A stretch of 64,000 bases of DNA, taken from positions 7,700-71,699 of the forward strand of contig NZ_NGVS01000023.1 of assembly GCF_002777975.1 (NCBI RefSeq). Direction: 5' to 3'. Below, in pieces: positions 17,243-28,994 of the stretch; position 1 is the first letter of the stretch; every line of letters starts with the position of its first letter. The notes under the pieces were generated by a model, which did no database searches, was not told the DNA's origin, and worked only from the letters and a program-made list of their open reading frames with translations. The position numbers and the translations under genes are program-made. This DNA is from Shewanella carassii. GTDB lineage: Bacteria; Pseudomonadota; Gammaproteobacteria; Enterobacterales; Shewanellaceae.

Positions 17243-17479
17243 GTGAGATTCGAGCGTATCATCAGGCATTACAACGCCTGTCAATGTCCGGCATGTTCGT
17301 ATCAGAGCGCAAATGGTCATATCGCTGAGGCCAGGATCGATTTTGGTTTTATTGCCAACTGGCTAACAATACCACTCGGGCTTGGTACCATGGTTTTGTT
17401 TGGATTGCAGCCCCTGCCTATAAAAATGTCTTGTCCTGCCTGTGGAAATACATTTTTCGCCAGCGGTTTTCGTCACTAA
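17243..17479 (+). CDS. Small zinc-ribbon-like membrane protein, unknown
   Basis: A 78-residue protein, family not recognised. Two Cys pairs, CQCPACSYQ near residue 14 and MSCPACGNTF near the C-terminus, look like the two knuckles of a zinc ribbon. Between them lies a hydrophobic stretch (FGFIANWLTIPLGLGTMVLFGLQ) that could be a single membrane segment. That spacing is unusual, because the knuckles would be split by a helix. I chose GTG 17243 because GGAGG lies seven bases upstream; an ATG seven codons earlier is possible. The next gene starts 31 bp later and may be co-transcribed. Confidence 0.55.
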   Translation: MRFERIIRHYNACQCPACSYQSANGHIAEARIDFGFIANWLTIPLGLGTMVLFGLQPLPIKMSCPACGNTFFASGFRH

Positions 17480-17510
17480 TTTTTCAGGAACCGATAAAAG
17501 GAGTTTTGTC

Positions 17511-17927
17511 ATGTGTGGCTCAGCAGTAATTCCTTCCTCTGCTCTTCCAATAAAAAACAGCAAGTTAAGAGAGTTATCTTCCAAGTTCAAATATCTGCTG
17601 GTTTTAGTTTGTGCCTGGCTCCTTGGCGGTTGTGGCCAGCCCTTGCCGCTAGATAAGGCCGAGTATGCCGGTGAGTGGCAGAGTGCTGACATGTATCTGC
17701 TTATTCAACATGATGGCACAGTAGAGTATCAGCGCTATGATGGCAACAGCCGCACCTCTATCAGTGGTGGGATCCAGAAGTTTGACGGTAACGACTTCGA
17801 AGTGGGAATAGGTTTTATCTCCAGTCGTTTCGAGGTCTCGGTTCCCCCTCATCAAGTCGGAAATGAATGGCAGATGGTGGTCGATGGAGTTAGATTGACT
17901 CGTATATCCGATATGCAGTTTTATTGA
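17511..17927 (+). CDS. Putative lipoprotein, unknown
   Basis: A 138-residue product with a long basic N-terminus and a lipoprotein-type signal (LLVLVCAWLLGGC, lipobox LGGC near residue 42). The mature part is short and beta-rich (YAGEWQSADMYLLIQHDGTVEYQRY, then a beta repeat ending ISDMQFY), like small lipocalin-type or META-type lipoproteins, but no family is recognised. The N-region before the hydrophobic core is about 28 residues, longer than usual, so the true start may lie further in. ATG 17511 is preferred since AAAAGGAG lies upstream. Confidence 0.6.
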   Translation: MCGSAVIPSSALPIKNSKLRELSSKFKYLLVLVCAWLLGGCGQPLPLDKAEYAGEWQSADMYLLIQHDGTVEYQRYDGNSRTSISGGIQKFDGNDFEVGIGFISSRFEVSVPPHQVGNEWQMVVDGVRLTRISDMQFY

Positions 17928-17951
17928 GGCCATCTCTATAAGAGATGAAAA

Positions 17952-17972
17952 AGGCGCCTAGGGCGCCTTTTT
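17952..17972. terminator. Bidirectional intrinsic terminator
   Basis: AGGCGCC (17952-17958) pairs with GGCGCCT (17962-17968) around a three-base loop, with TTTTT following on the plus strand and an A run preceding it. It serves the lipoprotein gene and the convergent DUF2897 gene. Confidence 0.8.
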
Positions 17973-17976
17973 CATG

Positions 17977-18183
17977 TCAGTCTTTGTCTTGATGTTTTTC
18001 ATCAGCTGGGGAGTTTGGGGTTTTATCCCTGTCACCCTGTGGCTTTATCTGTTTGTCTTTACTGTGCTGGCCAAATTGCGGCATTTTGAACTTGGCACTG
18101 TACTTGAGTATCGCCAGGTTACTGGCAATAACACCTATCACCAAAATGATGATCAACCAGACTTCCAAAGATGACATTTCCAT
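17977..18183 (-). CDS. DUF2897 family small membrane protein
   Basis: A 68-residue protein with one N-terminal membrane helix (LEVWLIIILVIGVIASNLAIL) and a hydrophilic tail rich in K, D, P and Q. The pattern, including KYSAKFKMPQFG just after the helix, matches the DUF2897 family found in Shewanella and relatives. Function is unknown. The start is either codon 1 or the Met two codons later. It lies 15 bp downstream of kdsB in the same direction and could be the tail of that operon. Confidence 0.7.
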   Translation of the reverse strand: MEMSSLEVWLIIILVIGVIASNLAILKYSAKFKMPQFGQHSKDKQIKPQGDRDKTPNSPADEKHQDKD

Positions 18184-18198
18184 CTATTGCTACCTGCT

Positions 18199-18936
18199 TC
18201 AGTCTACGGCTAAGCGCTGTTCACAGCGGCGGATATCTTCAGGTGTATCTACCTCTGGCGAGTCAAATGCGCTGATGGCGACCTTGATCTTGTGACCATA
18301 TTCCAGGGCCCGCAGTTGCTCTAGTTTTTCCAGATCTTCCAGTCTGCCCAAAGGCAGCTTGGCAAAGGTCTCGACGAAACGGCGGGTGTAAGCATAAACT
18401 CCTAAATGTTTATAGACAGGGTAGTCGTTGACATCACGGCCGAATGGGATCCGGGCGCGAGAGAAGTAGAGGGCGTAGAAGTCGTTGTCAAACACCATCT
18501 TCACATGCTTGGGATCGTCCAGCTCTTCCTCTTCGGTGATTTGGTAGCCGAGAGTGGCCATTTCAAACTCACCGGGATGACGCTGGAACAGACTGATGAT
18601 CTGCTCTAAGGAGATGGGATCGATCAGGGGTTGATCCCCTTGCAGATTGATCACCAGATCGTCATCCGCCAATCCCAATTGGGTGATGGCATCGTTAATC
18701 CTGTCAGTGCCGGAGGCCGCTTCGGCACCGGTCATCACAACATTGCCGCCAAAGGCTTCTACGGCATCCTTGATGCGAACATCATCGGTTGCCACATAGA
18801 TGTTATCTAACCCCTTGGCCAGTCCGGCGCGCTCATAAACGTGCTGGATCATGGGTTTACCGTTAATCGGTGCCAGAGGTTTGCCGGGAAAACGGCTGGA
18901 ACCATAGCGTGCAGGGATCAACAGGGTGACTTTCAT
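18199..18936 (-). CDS. kdsB: CMP-Kdo8N (3-deoxy-manno-octulosonate) cytidylyltransferase
   Basis: A 245-residue KdsB-family nucleotidyltransferase that activates the octulosonate sugar with CTP for transfer to lipid A. Motifs are [23 protein letters not shown] at the N-terminus, the [12 protein letters not shown] metal/nucleotide site near residue 96 and the C-terminal EVDTPEDI. In Shewanella oneidensis the enzyme encoded with kdnA and kdnB prefers 8-amino-8-deoxy-Kdo over Kdo, and the same gene block is present here. Its gene follows kdnB after 68 bp containing a hairpin, so it may be partly uncoupled from the upstream genes. Confidence 0.93.
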   Translation of the reverse strand: MKVTLLIPARYGSSRFPGKPLAPINGKPMIQHVYERAGLAKGLDNIYVATDDVRIKDAVEAFGGNVVMTGAEAASGTDRINDAITQLGLADDDLVINLQGDQPLIDPISLEQIISLFQRHPGEFEMATLGYQITEEEELDDPKHVKMVFDNDFYALYFSRARIPFGRDVNDYPVYKHLGVYAYTRRFVETFAKLPLGRLEDLEKLEQLRALEYGHKIKVAISAFDSPEVDTPEDIRRCEQRLAVD

Positions 18937-18954
18937 TCAATTTTCCTAGTATTC

Positions 18955-18981
18955 AAGAAGAAAGGGCTCATAAAGAGCCCT
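18955..18981 (-). terminator. Intercistronic hairpin between kdnB and kdsB
   Basis: On the minus strand AGGGCTC pairs with GAGCCCT around TTTAT and is followed by TTCTTCTT. This is a plausible partial Rho-independent terminator or attenuator inside the operon, which could lower kdsB expression relative to kdnA-kdnB. Confidence 0.5.
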
Positions 18982-19004
18982 AATCATAGCAGTCCTGTGC
19001 CGGC

Positions 19005-20090
<1,086 letters not shown>

Positions 20091-20095
20091 TTAGG

Positions 20096-21379
<1,284 letters not shown>

Positions 21380-21488
21380 GGATGACTGAGCACCCGTGTT
21401 AACTGCAGAATTATAACGGGGTGGCCAACATACTGCGATGCTTTCTTTCGGAAAAAATCCAACTGGGTAAAATTTCACCGATAAAGCA

Positions 21489-21510
21489 AGGGGCGCAGCT
21501 GCGCCCCTTA
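21489..21510. terminator. Probable terminator downstream of can
   Basis: A perfect 22-bp palindrome, AAGGGGCGCAGCTGCGCCCCTT, lies 10 bp after the can stop codon. On the minus strand it is followed by GCTTTAT, a poor U tract, so termination efficiency is uncertain. Confidence 0.5.
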
Positions 21511-21520
21511 TCCGCTTGGA

Positions 21521-22132
21521 TCACTCCATCCTTTGATGGCCGCCATCCACTGTGACATCAAGATCGGTCAAAAGCCCATTGTCGATTCCGTAGATCCAGC
21601 CGTGTATCGACAGGTTTTGCCCCTTGGCCCAGGCTTCCTGGACTATGTTGCTGCTGGTGACATTGGCGACCTGTTCAATTACATTGAGCTCACAAAGGCG
21701 ATCAAACCGTTGTTTTTCATTGAGGGCTTCCAGTTCTTGGTGGTGCAGGCGGTAGATATCCCTGAGATGCCCCAGCCAGTTGTCGATAAGCCCGAGTCTG
21801 TCGGTACCCATGGCGGCCTTGACGCCGCCGCAGCCGTAATGGCCCACTACCATGATGTGTTTCACCTTGAGGACATCGACCGCGTATTGCAAGACTGACA
21901 AACAGTTGAGATCTGTGTGGATCACCATGTTGGCGATATTGCGATGTACAAATACTTCTCCTGGCATCAGATCTATGATCTGGTTGGAGGGAACCCGGCT
22001 GTCGGAACAACCTATCCAGAGATATTCGGGGTTTTGCTGTTTGGCCAACTGCTCAAAAAACTCTGGGTTTTCAGTGCTTATTCTGGCTGCCCAGCGGCGG
22101 TTGTTTTCAAAAAGCGGTTTCAGTATTTTCAT
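21521..22132 (-). CDS. can: Beta-class carbonic anhydrase
   Basis: A 203-residue beta carbonic anhydrase interconverting CO2 and bicarbonate. The zinc and catalytic residues are visible: Cys and Asp in [13 protein letters not shown] (about residues 40-52), then His and Cys in [13 protein letters not shown] (about 96-108). [12 protein letters not shown] near the C-terminus is also typical of the Can subgroup. The protein is cytoplasmic and of normal length. It is transcribed in the same direction as kdnA but is separated from it by 237 bp and a palindrome, so it is probably independent. Confidence 0.95.
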   Translation of the reverse strand: MKILKPLFENNRRWAARISTENPEFFEQLAKQQNPEYLWIGCSDSRVPSNQIIDLMPGEVFVHRNIANMVIHTDLNCLSVLQYAVDVLKVKHIMVVGHYGCGGVKAAMGTDRLGLIDNWLGHLRDIYRLHHQELEALNEKQRFDRLCELNVIEQVANVTSSNIVQEAWAKGQNLSIHGWIYGIDNGLLTDLDVTVDGGHQRME

Positions 22133-22233
22133 TCAGGCTCACAAAATAGCTTATGGGAACACAGTGGTCCGATTTATTTTCGGCAGTGTATCAGAAAATA
22201 AAGCCGCGCTGGTCTATCCATCGCGGCCGGATT

Positions 22234-23070
22234 TTAGTGATGTTTTTCAAGAAAAGTCAGCAGGGCTTGGTTGATAAAATCGCCCTGTTCCAACACAGAA
22301 ATATGGCCGGCTGCCGGTATCTGCACCATCTCGGCGCCGTCTATGGCATCGACCATCAAAAAGGATTCCAGCACAGTGCGTGCCGTATCTTCTACACCTG
22401 ACATGATTAAACAGGGCAGAGTCAAGTTATCGGCATCTTCCATGGCGTCGCGGCGATTAAAAATCAGTTTGCCCATGGCGACGGTATCAGGGATCCGCTC
22501 TGGTGAAATACTTTGCAGGGCGCTGGCGAAATCACTCAGCAGTTGCGGCCGTAAACTTGCTGTGGTCACGGCAAAAAACATCGGCGCTATCTGCTCGGCC
22601 ATGGGCGCAGGAATTTGCCCCAATTGGCTGATGCCATCCAACATGGCCATATATTTGTTGCGGGTAACTTCGGGCTCAAAGCCGAGGAAGCTGCCCATCA
22701 TCACCAACGCCTTGACTCTAGAAGGCGCCTTCAGAACCAGCTCGGCCCCCCACATGGCACCGACCGACAAGCCGATGACAGTGAATTCATCGATACTGAG
22801 TTTATCCATCAAGGTCAACATATCGGCGGCGATATCCGCCAGGCTCTCGGTATGCGCGGGAATCGCGCCTGACTGCCCATGGCCCCAGAGATCCGGCACT
22901 ATGCAGCGGTAGTGTTTCGCCAGTACAGGCAGTTGCTGTTGCCACATGGTGGCGTCCCAAAGGTAGCTGTGGCCGAGCAGCAGCACAGGGCCCTGGCCCA
23001 TATCCAGATAGCTGAGGGTTTCGCCCCTGAGTTCGATTTGCTGTCGATATTGATTGAAGTCAGTCATTGT
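22234..23070 (-). CDS. Alpha/beta hydrolase
   Basis: A 278-residue alpha/beta-hydrolase-fold enzyme; the substrate is not known. The oxyanion region reads GPVLLLGHSYLWDATMWQQQLP. The nucleophile elbow is VIGLSVGAMWG (GxSxG, Ser near residue 104). The acid is likely the Asp in SGVEDTARTV, and the His is in IPAAGHISVLEQG. No signal peptide is present. I chose the ATG at 23070; an in-frame TTG 15 codons upstream extends the ORF, but neither has a strong ribosome binding site. It stands between can and vanY with gaps of about 100-125 bp on both sides. Confidence 0.8.
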   Translation of the reverse strand, partial: TMTDFNQYRQQIELRGETLSYLDMGQGPVLLLGHSYLWDATMWQQQLPVLAKHYRCIVPDLWGHGQSGAIPAHTESLADIAADMLTLMDKLSIDEFTVIGLSVGAMWGAELVLKAPSRVKALVMMGSFLGFEPEVTRNKYMAMLDGISQLGQIPAPMAEQIAPMFFAVTTASLRPQLLSDFASALQSISPERIPDTVAMGKLIFNRRDAMEDADNLTLPCLIMSGVEDTARTVLESFLMVDAIDGAEMVQIPAAGHISVLEQGDFINQALLTFLEKHH

Positions 23071-23194
23071 TGAAAGGTATCCCGGATTTATTGTTTGGGA
23101 CACAGGATACCTCAAGTTTGCCGACTTAGGATCTGAGCGCGAAATCGCATGATGTTTATTTAAACTTGCTTTTTCAAACGTACTTCAAAGGTAC

Positions 23195-23920
23195 TCATTT
23201 GAAACCATCCGGATAGGGGGCAATGCGCCTGACATAAGTCTCGACGAGGTCCGGTAAACGCCTAAGCAAACTTTGCTTGAGTGTTATATCACTGTGGTCG
23301 AGTATTTGCCGCAGACGCTCGCTATCAAACTGCTCGAGAAACCCTTTGGCCTTTGGCAGGAAACTCAAGTGCCAGCGCTCCGGGCTGACGCCACTGAGGC
23401 CAGCCTGAAAAGGGCGGTAGAAGCCAAAATCCGGGGCGCGCTCGTCAAGCCACAGGTCCAATTTATAGCAAGGGCCCAGGGGTTGATACTCGGCGTTAAC
23501 CAACTTGAGTTCATGCTTGCTGATTTGGGCGCTGTCGAAGAGATCCACGTCCGTCCCCCAGTGGTGGCGAGAGGCGCCAGGCAGCGCCGACCAAAGCAAA
23601 ATAAGCGCCACTAACTCATCATCACTGAGCGCGCCGATGTCACTGACGGAACGTGAGTCTTTATCCAGTAGAGGGCGCTTCCCTGAGGCTTTGGCATTCC
23701 AAATCGTGAGTTGACGCTCAAAGCTGCGATAACCAGAGCAGATGGCCAGGGCGATGCCATCTTGCTTGGCGGCGGCCTGCATCTCAAGAAAGGCCGCCGC
23801 CGTCTCGGCTTCCAGCCAAACTTCAGCGCCTGACCCGCTTTCACTGCCGCTTAGACTAACCAGTGTCCTTCCCGGCTCTGCTTCAGTCTCCAGGCCGTAG
23901 AGAAAATCGCCCCTTGCCAT
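23195..23920 (-). CDS. VanY-like M15 D-alanyl-D-alanine carboxypeptidase
   Basis: A 241-residue M15-family zinc peptidase. The metal and catalytic residues can be placed: SGYRSFERQLTIW near residue 60, SRHHWGTDVDLFD near residue 117 (zinc His and Asp) and SPERWHLSFLP near residue 186 (catalytic Glu, zinc His). The family trims D-Ala from peptidoglycan peptides or acts as an LD/DD-carboxypeptidase. No signal peptide is visible, which is odd for a cell-wall enzyme; it may act on recycled cytoplasmic peptides. It starts 3 bp after the dapE stop codon. The ATG at 23920 is favoured over GTG 23923 because GGAG lies six bases upstream. Confidence 0.8.
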   Translation of the reverse strand: MARGDFLYGLETEAEPGRTLVSLSGSESGSGAEVWLEAETAAAFLEMQAAAKQDGIALAICSGYRSFERQLTIWNAKASGKRPLLDKDSRSVSDIGALSDDELVALILLWSALPGASRHHWGTDVDLFDSAQISKHELKLVNAEYQPLGPCYKLDLWLDERAPDFGFYRPFQAGLSGVSPERWHLSFLPKAKGFLEQFDSERLRQILDHSDITLKQSLLRRLPDLVETYVRRIAPYPDGFK

Positions 23921-23923
23921 CAC

Positions 23924-25404
<1,481 letters not shown>

Positions 25405-25889
25405 GACGAGTCCGTTTCTCTGTATTGCTTATAGTTCGTGATTGTCAGCGAGTATAACAAAGGCAAAACTGATTAAAAGGGCTATCTTTTCGAGGGTTGA
25501 GCGCTGTTAGTCTACCTAAAAAATAGGTCGAGTTTTGGCACAAAAACTGATGGGGAAGCGGTTAATTTTGTGAAACACGGATATTGAGGGCGCTGGAAAA
25601 AGCTTATTAAGAAGCAGTGGCGACCTATATCTTGTTACTCTCTGGCGTGCTGGCATAAGACCATCGGCGCGTATTGCGCGGTATTGAAACTAGGTAGCTT
25701 GATTTCGGAGGCATAGAAGTGAAATTGATGAGCCATTTGCTGTTTGAACGGCTAACATCTCTTGGGAGAAGCTCGGATATTTTTAGATGATTTCATTCCT
25801 ATCTCAAACAGACACAAGCATTGACGCCGGCACGAGTCATGTTTTAATGCTGTTTTCGGGCGCAGGAACGCGATAAAAGGATTCTACTT
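25405..25889. other. 485-bp intergenic region between yffB and the antiporter
   Basis: No known RNA or repeat is recognised. A 23-codon ORF (GTG at 25719, TGA at 25788-25790) has GGAGG seven bases upstream and would encode MKLMSHLLFERLTSLGRSSD plus three more residues. It could be a leader peptide or chance. AAAAGGA lies 15-9 bases before the antiporter ATG. Confidence 0.3.
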
Positions 25890-27917
25890 ATGGTTGAAAA
25901 AATCACCGCCATGCTGGCGTTGATAGGCGTCTTGTCTCTGGCGTGTCAGTGGATTGGCTGGCGGATGCGTCTACCGGCGATATTGCCGCTGTTGCTGTGT
26001 GGTTTGTTGTTGGGTCCCGGGCTGGGTTTACTGGATCCCGACGCGATTTTCGGCGACTTGCTGTTTCCCATCATCTCCTTAGGGGTTGCTGTCATTCTGT
26101 TTGAAGGGGCGTTGACGCTCAACTTCAAGGAGATCAAGGACCATGGCCGGATGGTAACGCATTTGGTGTCTGTTGGCGCGCTGATCACCTGGGGCTGCAT
26201 CGCCTCGGCGGCGCATTTCCTGTTGAGTTTTGATTGGCCGCTGGCGCTGTTGTTTGGTGCCTTGGTAGTGGTTACCGGGCCGACAGTGATAGTGCCCATG
26301 CTCAGAACCGTTAAGCCTAAGTCTCAACTGGCGAGCATTCTGCGCTGGGAGGGGATAGTGATAGATCCCATAGGCGCCATGCTGGCGGTGTTGGTGTTTG
26401 AGTACATCACTGTTAGCGCCGGGCAGACGGCGCATGTACTGCTGGCACTCGGCTCTATGCTGGGTATTGGCTTGGGGCTTGGCGCGCTGGCCGGTTACCT
26501 TGTCGGGCGAGTGCTGAGAAGTAATCTCTTACCACACTATCTGACCAACACGGCGGTACTGACCATAATGCTTGGGGTCTTTGTAGGCTCAAACCTGTTG
26601 CAGGAAGAGTCCGGCCTGTTGACTGTGACCGTAATGGGGATTTGGCTCGCCAATATGCGCGGCGTGGATATTGCCGATATTCTCGAGTTTAAAGAGACGC
26701 TGACGGTACTGCTTATCTCGGCGCTGTTTATTTTGTTGGCGGCCAGGCTGGATTCGTCGGCCATGCTGGATCTTGGTCTGGGCGGCCTTGGGGTGCTGGC
26801 GGTGGTGCTTTTGGTGGCCAGGCCGCTGAGCATTTGGCTCTCGGGTATAGGTACTTCGCTCAGCAGCGCTGAAAAGTGGTTTTTGAGTTGGGTAGCACCG
26901 CGGGGGATAGTGGCGGCGGCCGTGTCATCACTTTTTGCCATCAAGCTGGAAAAGATGGAAGTGCCCGGCGCCGAGACCATAGTGCCGCTGGTGTTTTTGA
27001 TCATCATAGGTACAGTCGTAATCCAGTCGCTTACCGCCAGACGCTGGGCCAATATTCTTGGGGTGCAGGCAGGCTCTGCTCGCGGCCTGCTGATCTTTGG
27101 CGCTTCCAAGTTCTCCCGAGAGCTGGCCAAGGTGCTCAAGAGCAAGGATATCAAGGTGATCCTCGCCGACAGTAACTGGGATAACATTCGTTTGGCGCGG
27201 ATGGATAATATTCCGGTTTACTTTGGTAACCCGGCCTCCGAGCATGCCGACACCTATCTAGACTTGACCGGTATCGGCAAGGTGCTGATCCTCTCTCCCT
27301 ATCGCCAGCTTAATCCCGTGGTCTACTTCCATTTCCAGGATATTCTCGGTCAGAATAAGGTCTATGGCCTCAGTAGTACGGAAAGCAGCAGTGCCAGTGC
27401 CCGTCATCAGTTATCTGAATCCTATTTGAAGCGTATGTGCCTGTTTGGAGAGACGGTCTCCTACGCCAAACTGGCCAGCTTGATCTCCAAGGGCGGAGTA
27501 CTGAAGAGCACTAACCTGACGGAGAGCTTTGGCTACAAAGACTTTTGCCGCCGCTATGGTGAAACTGTGGTGCCCTTGATGTACTTGAAAAGCGGTAAAG
27601 TTACTATGTTGACCGGCAACACAACCGATTTGCCAAGCGGGATTGAGCTTATCAGCCTGATCCCCAAAGAGGCACTGGCGGAGGCATCGGCGCTCAAGGA
27701 AGCGGAGGAAACTCTTAGGCAGATGAGGGCTGAAGCCGAGCAAAAGGCCAAGGAGCAAGAGGCAATGGCTCAAGAAGCAGTGGCTCAAGAAACAATGGAT
27801 CAGCAAGCTGAGTCCGAAGCGCAAGACAGATTGAACGCTGATGAAAAGGCTGAGGCCCGCGGCGGACAAAGCGATGGTAAAGACGTAGAGAAAGACGGCG
27901 GAAAAGCTACTGCCTGA
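25890..27917 (+). CDS. CPA1-type Na+/H+ antiporter with TrkA-N domain and repetitive tail
   Basis: A 675-residue inner-membrane protein. The first ~400 residues form about 12 membrane helices of the monovalent cation:proton antiporter family, with GPTVIVPMLRTVKPKSQLASILRWEGIVIDPIGAM around residues 130-170 carrying the conserved Asp of the exchange site. From about 400 a TrkA-N-like nucleotide-binding domain follows (GLLIFGASKFSRELAKVL, then VILADSNWDNIRLA), which could gate transport by NAD(H). The last ~75 residues are a charged coiled-coil-like tail containing a 15-bp tandem repeat (27762-27821, AMAQE then AVAQE). Ion specificity cannot be read from sequence. A clear terminator follows. 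Confidence 0.85.
   Translation: MVEKITAMLALIGVLSLACQWIGWRMRLPAILPLLLCGLLLGPGLGLLDPDAIFGDLLFPIISLGVAVILFEGALTLNFKEIKDHGRMVTHLVSVGALITWGCIASAAHFLLSFDWPLALLFGALVVVTGPTVIVPMLRTVKPKSQLASILRWEGIVIDPIGAMLAVLVFEYITVSAGQTAHVLLALGSMLGIGLGLGALAGYLVGRVLRSNLLPHYLTNTAVLTIMLGVFVGSNLLQEESGLLTVTVMGIWLANMRGVDIADILEFKETLTVLLISALFILLAARLDSSAMLDLGLGGLGVLAVVLLVARPLSIWLSGIGTSLSSAEKWFLSWVAPRGIVAAAVSSLFAIKLEKMEVPGAETIVPLVFLIIIGTVVIQSLTARRWANILGVQAGSARGLLIFGASKFSRELAKVLKSKDIKVILADSNWDNIRLARMDNIPVYFGNPASEHADTYLDLTGIGKVLILSPYRQLNPVVYFHFQDILGQNKVYGLSSTESSSASARHQLSESYLKRMCLFGETVSYAKLASLISKGGVLKSTNLTESFGYKDFCRRYGETVVPLMYLKSGKVTMLTGNTTDLPSGIELISLIPKEALAEASALKEAEETLRQMRAEAEQKAKEQEAMAQEAVAQETMDQQAESEAQDRLNADEKAEARGGQSDGKDVEKDGGKATA
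27762..27821 (+). repeat. 15-bp-period array in the antiporter tail
   Basis: GCAATGGCTCAAGAA and GCAGTGGCTCAAGAA are near-identical neighbours; two more degenerate 15-bp units follow. The encoded pentapeptides are AMAQE, AVAQE, TMDQQ and AESEA. Confidence 0.75.
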
Positions 27918-27954
27918 GTAAATGGTGTGCTTTCAGGCTGAAATTCGCGGCAGA

Positions 27955-27992
27955 AAATACCGGGTCAATCAAACGGCCCGGTATTTTTATTT
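27955..27992 (+). terminator. Intrinsic terminator of the antiporter gene
   Basis: AAATACCGGG (27955-27964) pairs perfectly with CCCGGTATTT (27977-27986), and TTATTTCT follows. The loop is 12 nt. Confidence 0.8.
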
Positions 27993-28049
27993 CTCAAGGT
28001 GTGGTTTTCGAGATGGCCCGCTACAGCGGGGATTGGCACTGTCACTGAC

Positions 28050-28080
28050 ATGCCTGCTATAGTCCGGGTACAGCAGGCAT
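28050..28080. promoter_or_regulatory. Inverted repeat over a putative bluB promoter
   Basis: ATGCCTGCT (28050-28058) and AGCAGGCAT (28072-28080) form a perfect 9-bp inverted repeat 58 bp before bluB. A -10-like TATAGT (28058-28063) overlaps it, and TTGGCA lies 19 nt upstream of that. It could be an operator; the partner regulator is unknown. Confidence 0.35.
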
Positions 28081-28137
28081 TAACGATCAGCCATCAAAGA
28101 ATCGTCATAAAAGATTAGTCATCAAAAGAGGTGAACC

Positions 28138-28881
28138 ATGTCCGAATTCGCTGTTTCCTCCGAAGCCGAAGCGTTTTCTTTACAGGAGAGAGAAGCCCTG
28201 TATAAGGCGATATTTGCCCGCCGCGATGTACGCAGTCAATTTTTGTCAAAGCCGGTGCCAGAAGAGAGCCTGCAAAGGATCCTCAATGCGGCGCACCATG
28301 CGCCCAGCGTCGGCTTTATGCAGCCTTGGGACTTTATTGTGGTGCGTAGCGAAGCCAAACGCCGTGCCATTAAACAAGGATTTGATGCCGCCAATGCCCG
28401 CTCGGCCGAACAGTTCAGCGGTGAGCGCCGTCGTCAATATCAAAGGTTGAAACTCGAAGGTATCCTGGAGGCGCCTTTGGGGATCTGTGTGACCTGCGAT
28501 CCCCGCCGCAGCGGGCCTGTGGTACTTGGCCGCACCATCAAGCCGGAAATGGACAACTATAGCGCGGTTTGTGCGGTGCAAAATCTGTGGCTTGCCGCCA
28601 GGGCCGAAGGTTTGGGCGTTGGCTGGGTCAGTATTCTCGATGATAAGGTGTTGCGAGAGACTCTGGGGATCCCAGAGGAGATAAGAATTATCGCTTATTT
28701 GTGTCTGGGGCGGGTGAGTGCTTTCAACGATACCCCTGAGCTTGAGCGCAAAGGCTGGCTGCCGAGGCGACCACTTGCGTTAGCGGTCCATGAAGATGGC
28801 TGGCAAGCGGTGCAACAGCAACAAACCGATGAAATGCTGGCGGAGTTTATTCATCAAAGGATGCAACAGACCGACAAGTAA
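28138..28881 (+). CDS. bluB: 5,6-dimethylbenzimidazole synthase BluB
   Basis: A 247-residue flavin-destructase of the nitroreductase fold. BluB fragments FMNH2 with O2 to make 5,6-dimethylbenzimidazole, the lower ligand of vitamin B12. The match is by the nitroreductase start (ALYKAIFARRDVRSQF), HHAPSVGFMQPWDFIVV, GRTIKPEMDNYSAVCAVQNLWLAARAEGLGVGWVSI and the C-terminal ELERKGWLPRRPL. The length is slightly above the usual ~220 residues. It stands alone with no cobalamin genes nearby and no B12 riboswitch upstream, so it may support salvage of incomplete corrinoids. Ribosome binding site: AGAGGTGAACC before the ATG. Confidence 0.88.
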   Translation: MSEFAVSSEAEAFSLQEREALYKAIFARRDVRSQFLSKPVPEESLQRILNAAHHAPSVGFMQPWDFIVVRSEAKRRAIKQGFDAANARSAEQFSGERRRQYQRLKLEGILEAPLGICVTCDPRRSGPVVLGRTIKPEMDNYSAVCAVQNLWLAARAEGLGVGWVSILDDKVLRETLGIPEEIRIIAYLCLGRVSAFNDTPELERKGWLPRRPLALAVHEDGWQAVQQQQTDEMLAEFIHQRMQQTDK

Positions 28882-28940
28882 AATGCCGTAAGTGCTTAGC
28901 CCCAAGAGATCCGTTAGCGTGTTGGATACTCGCTCTTAAG

Positions 28941-28964
28941 GAAAAGGCCTCCGAAGGAGGCCTT
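28941..28964 (-). terminator. Probable intrinsic terminator of adhE
   Basis: AAGGCCTCC (28944-28952) pairs with GGAGGCCTT (28956-28964) around GAA. On the minus strand the hairpin is followed by TTTTC. It lies about 30 bp after the adhE stop codon and could also stop bluB transcription. Confidence 0.65.
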
Positions 28965-28994
28965 GATTTGGACGGACACTAACTGAGCTGATGC

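Noticed and set aside
27918..28137. A cobalamin riboswitch before bluB
   Set aside because: No B12-box-like sequence or multi-helix aptamer is visible; only a 9-bp dyad is present.
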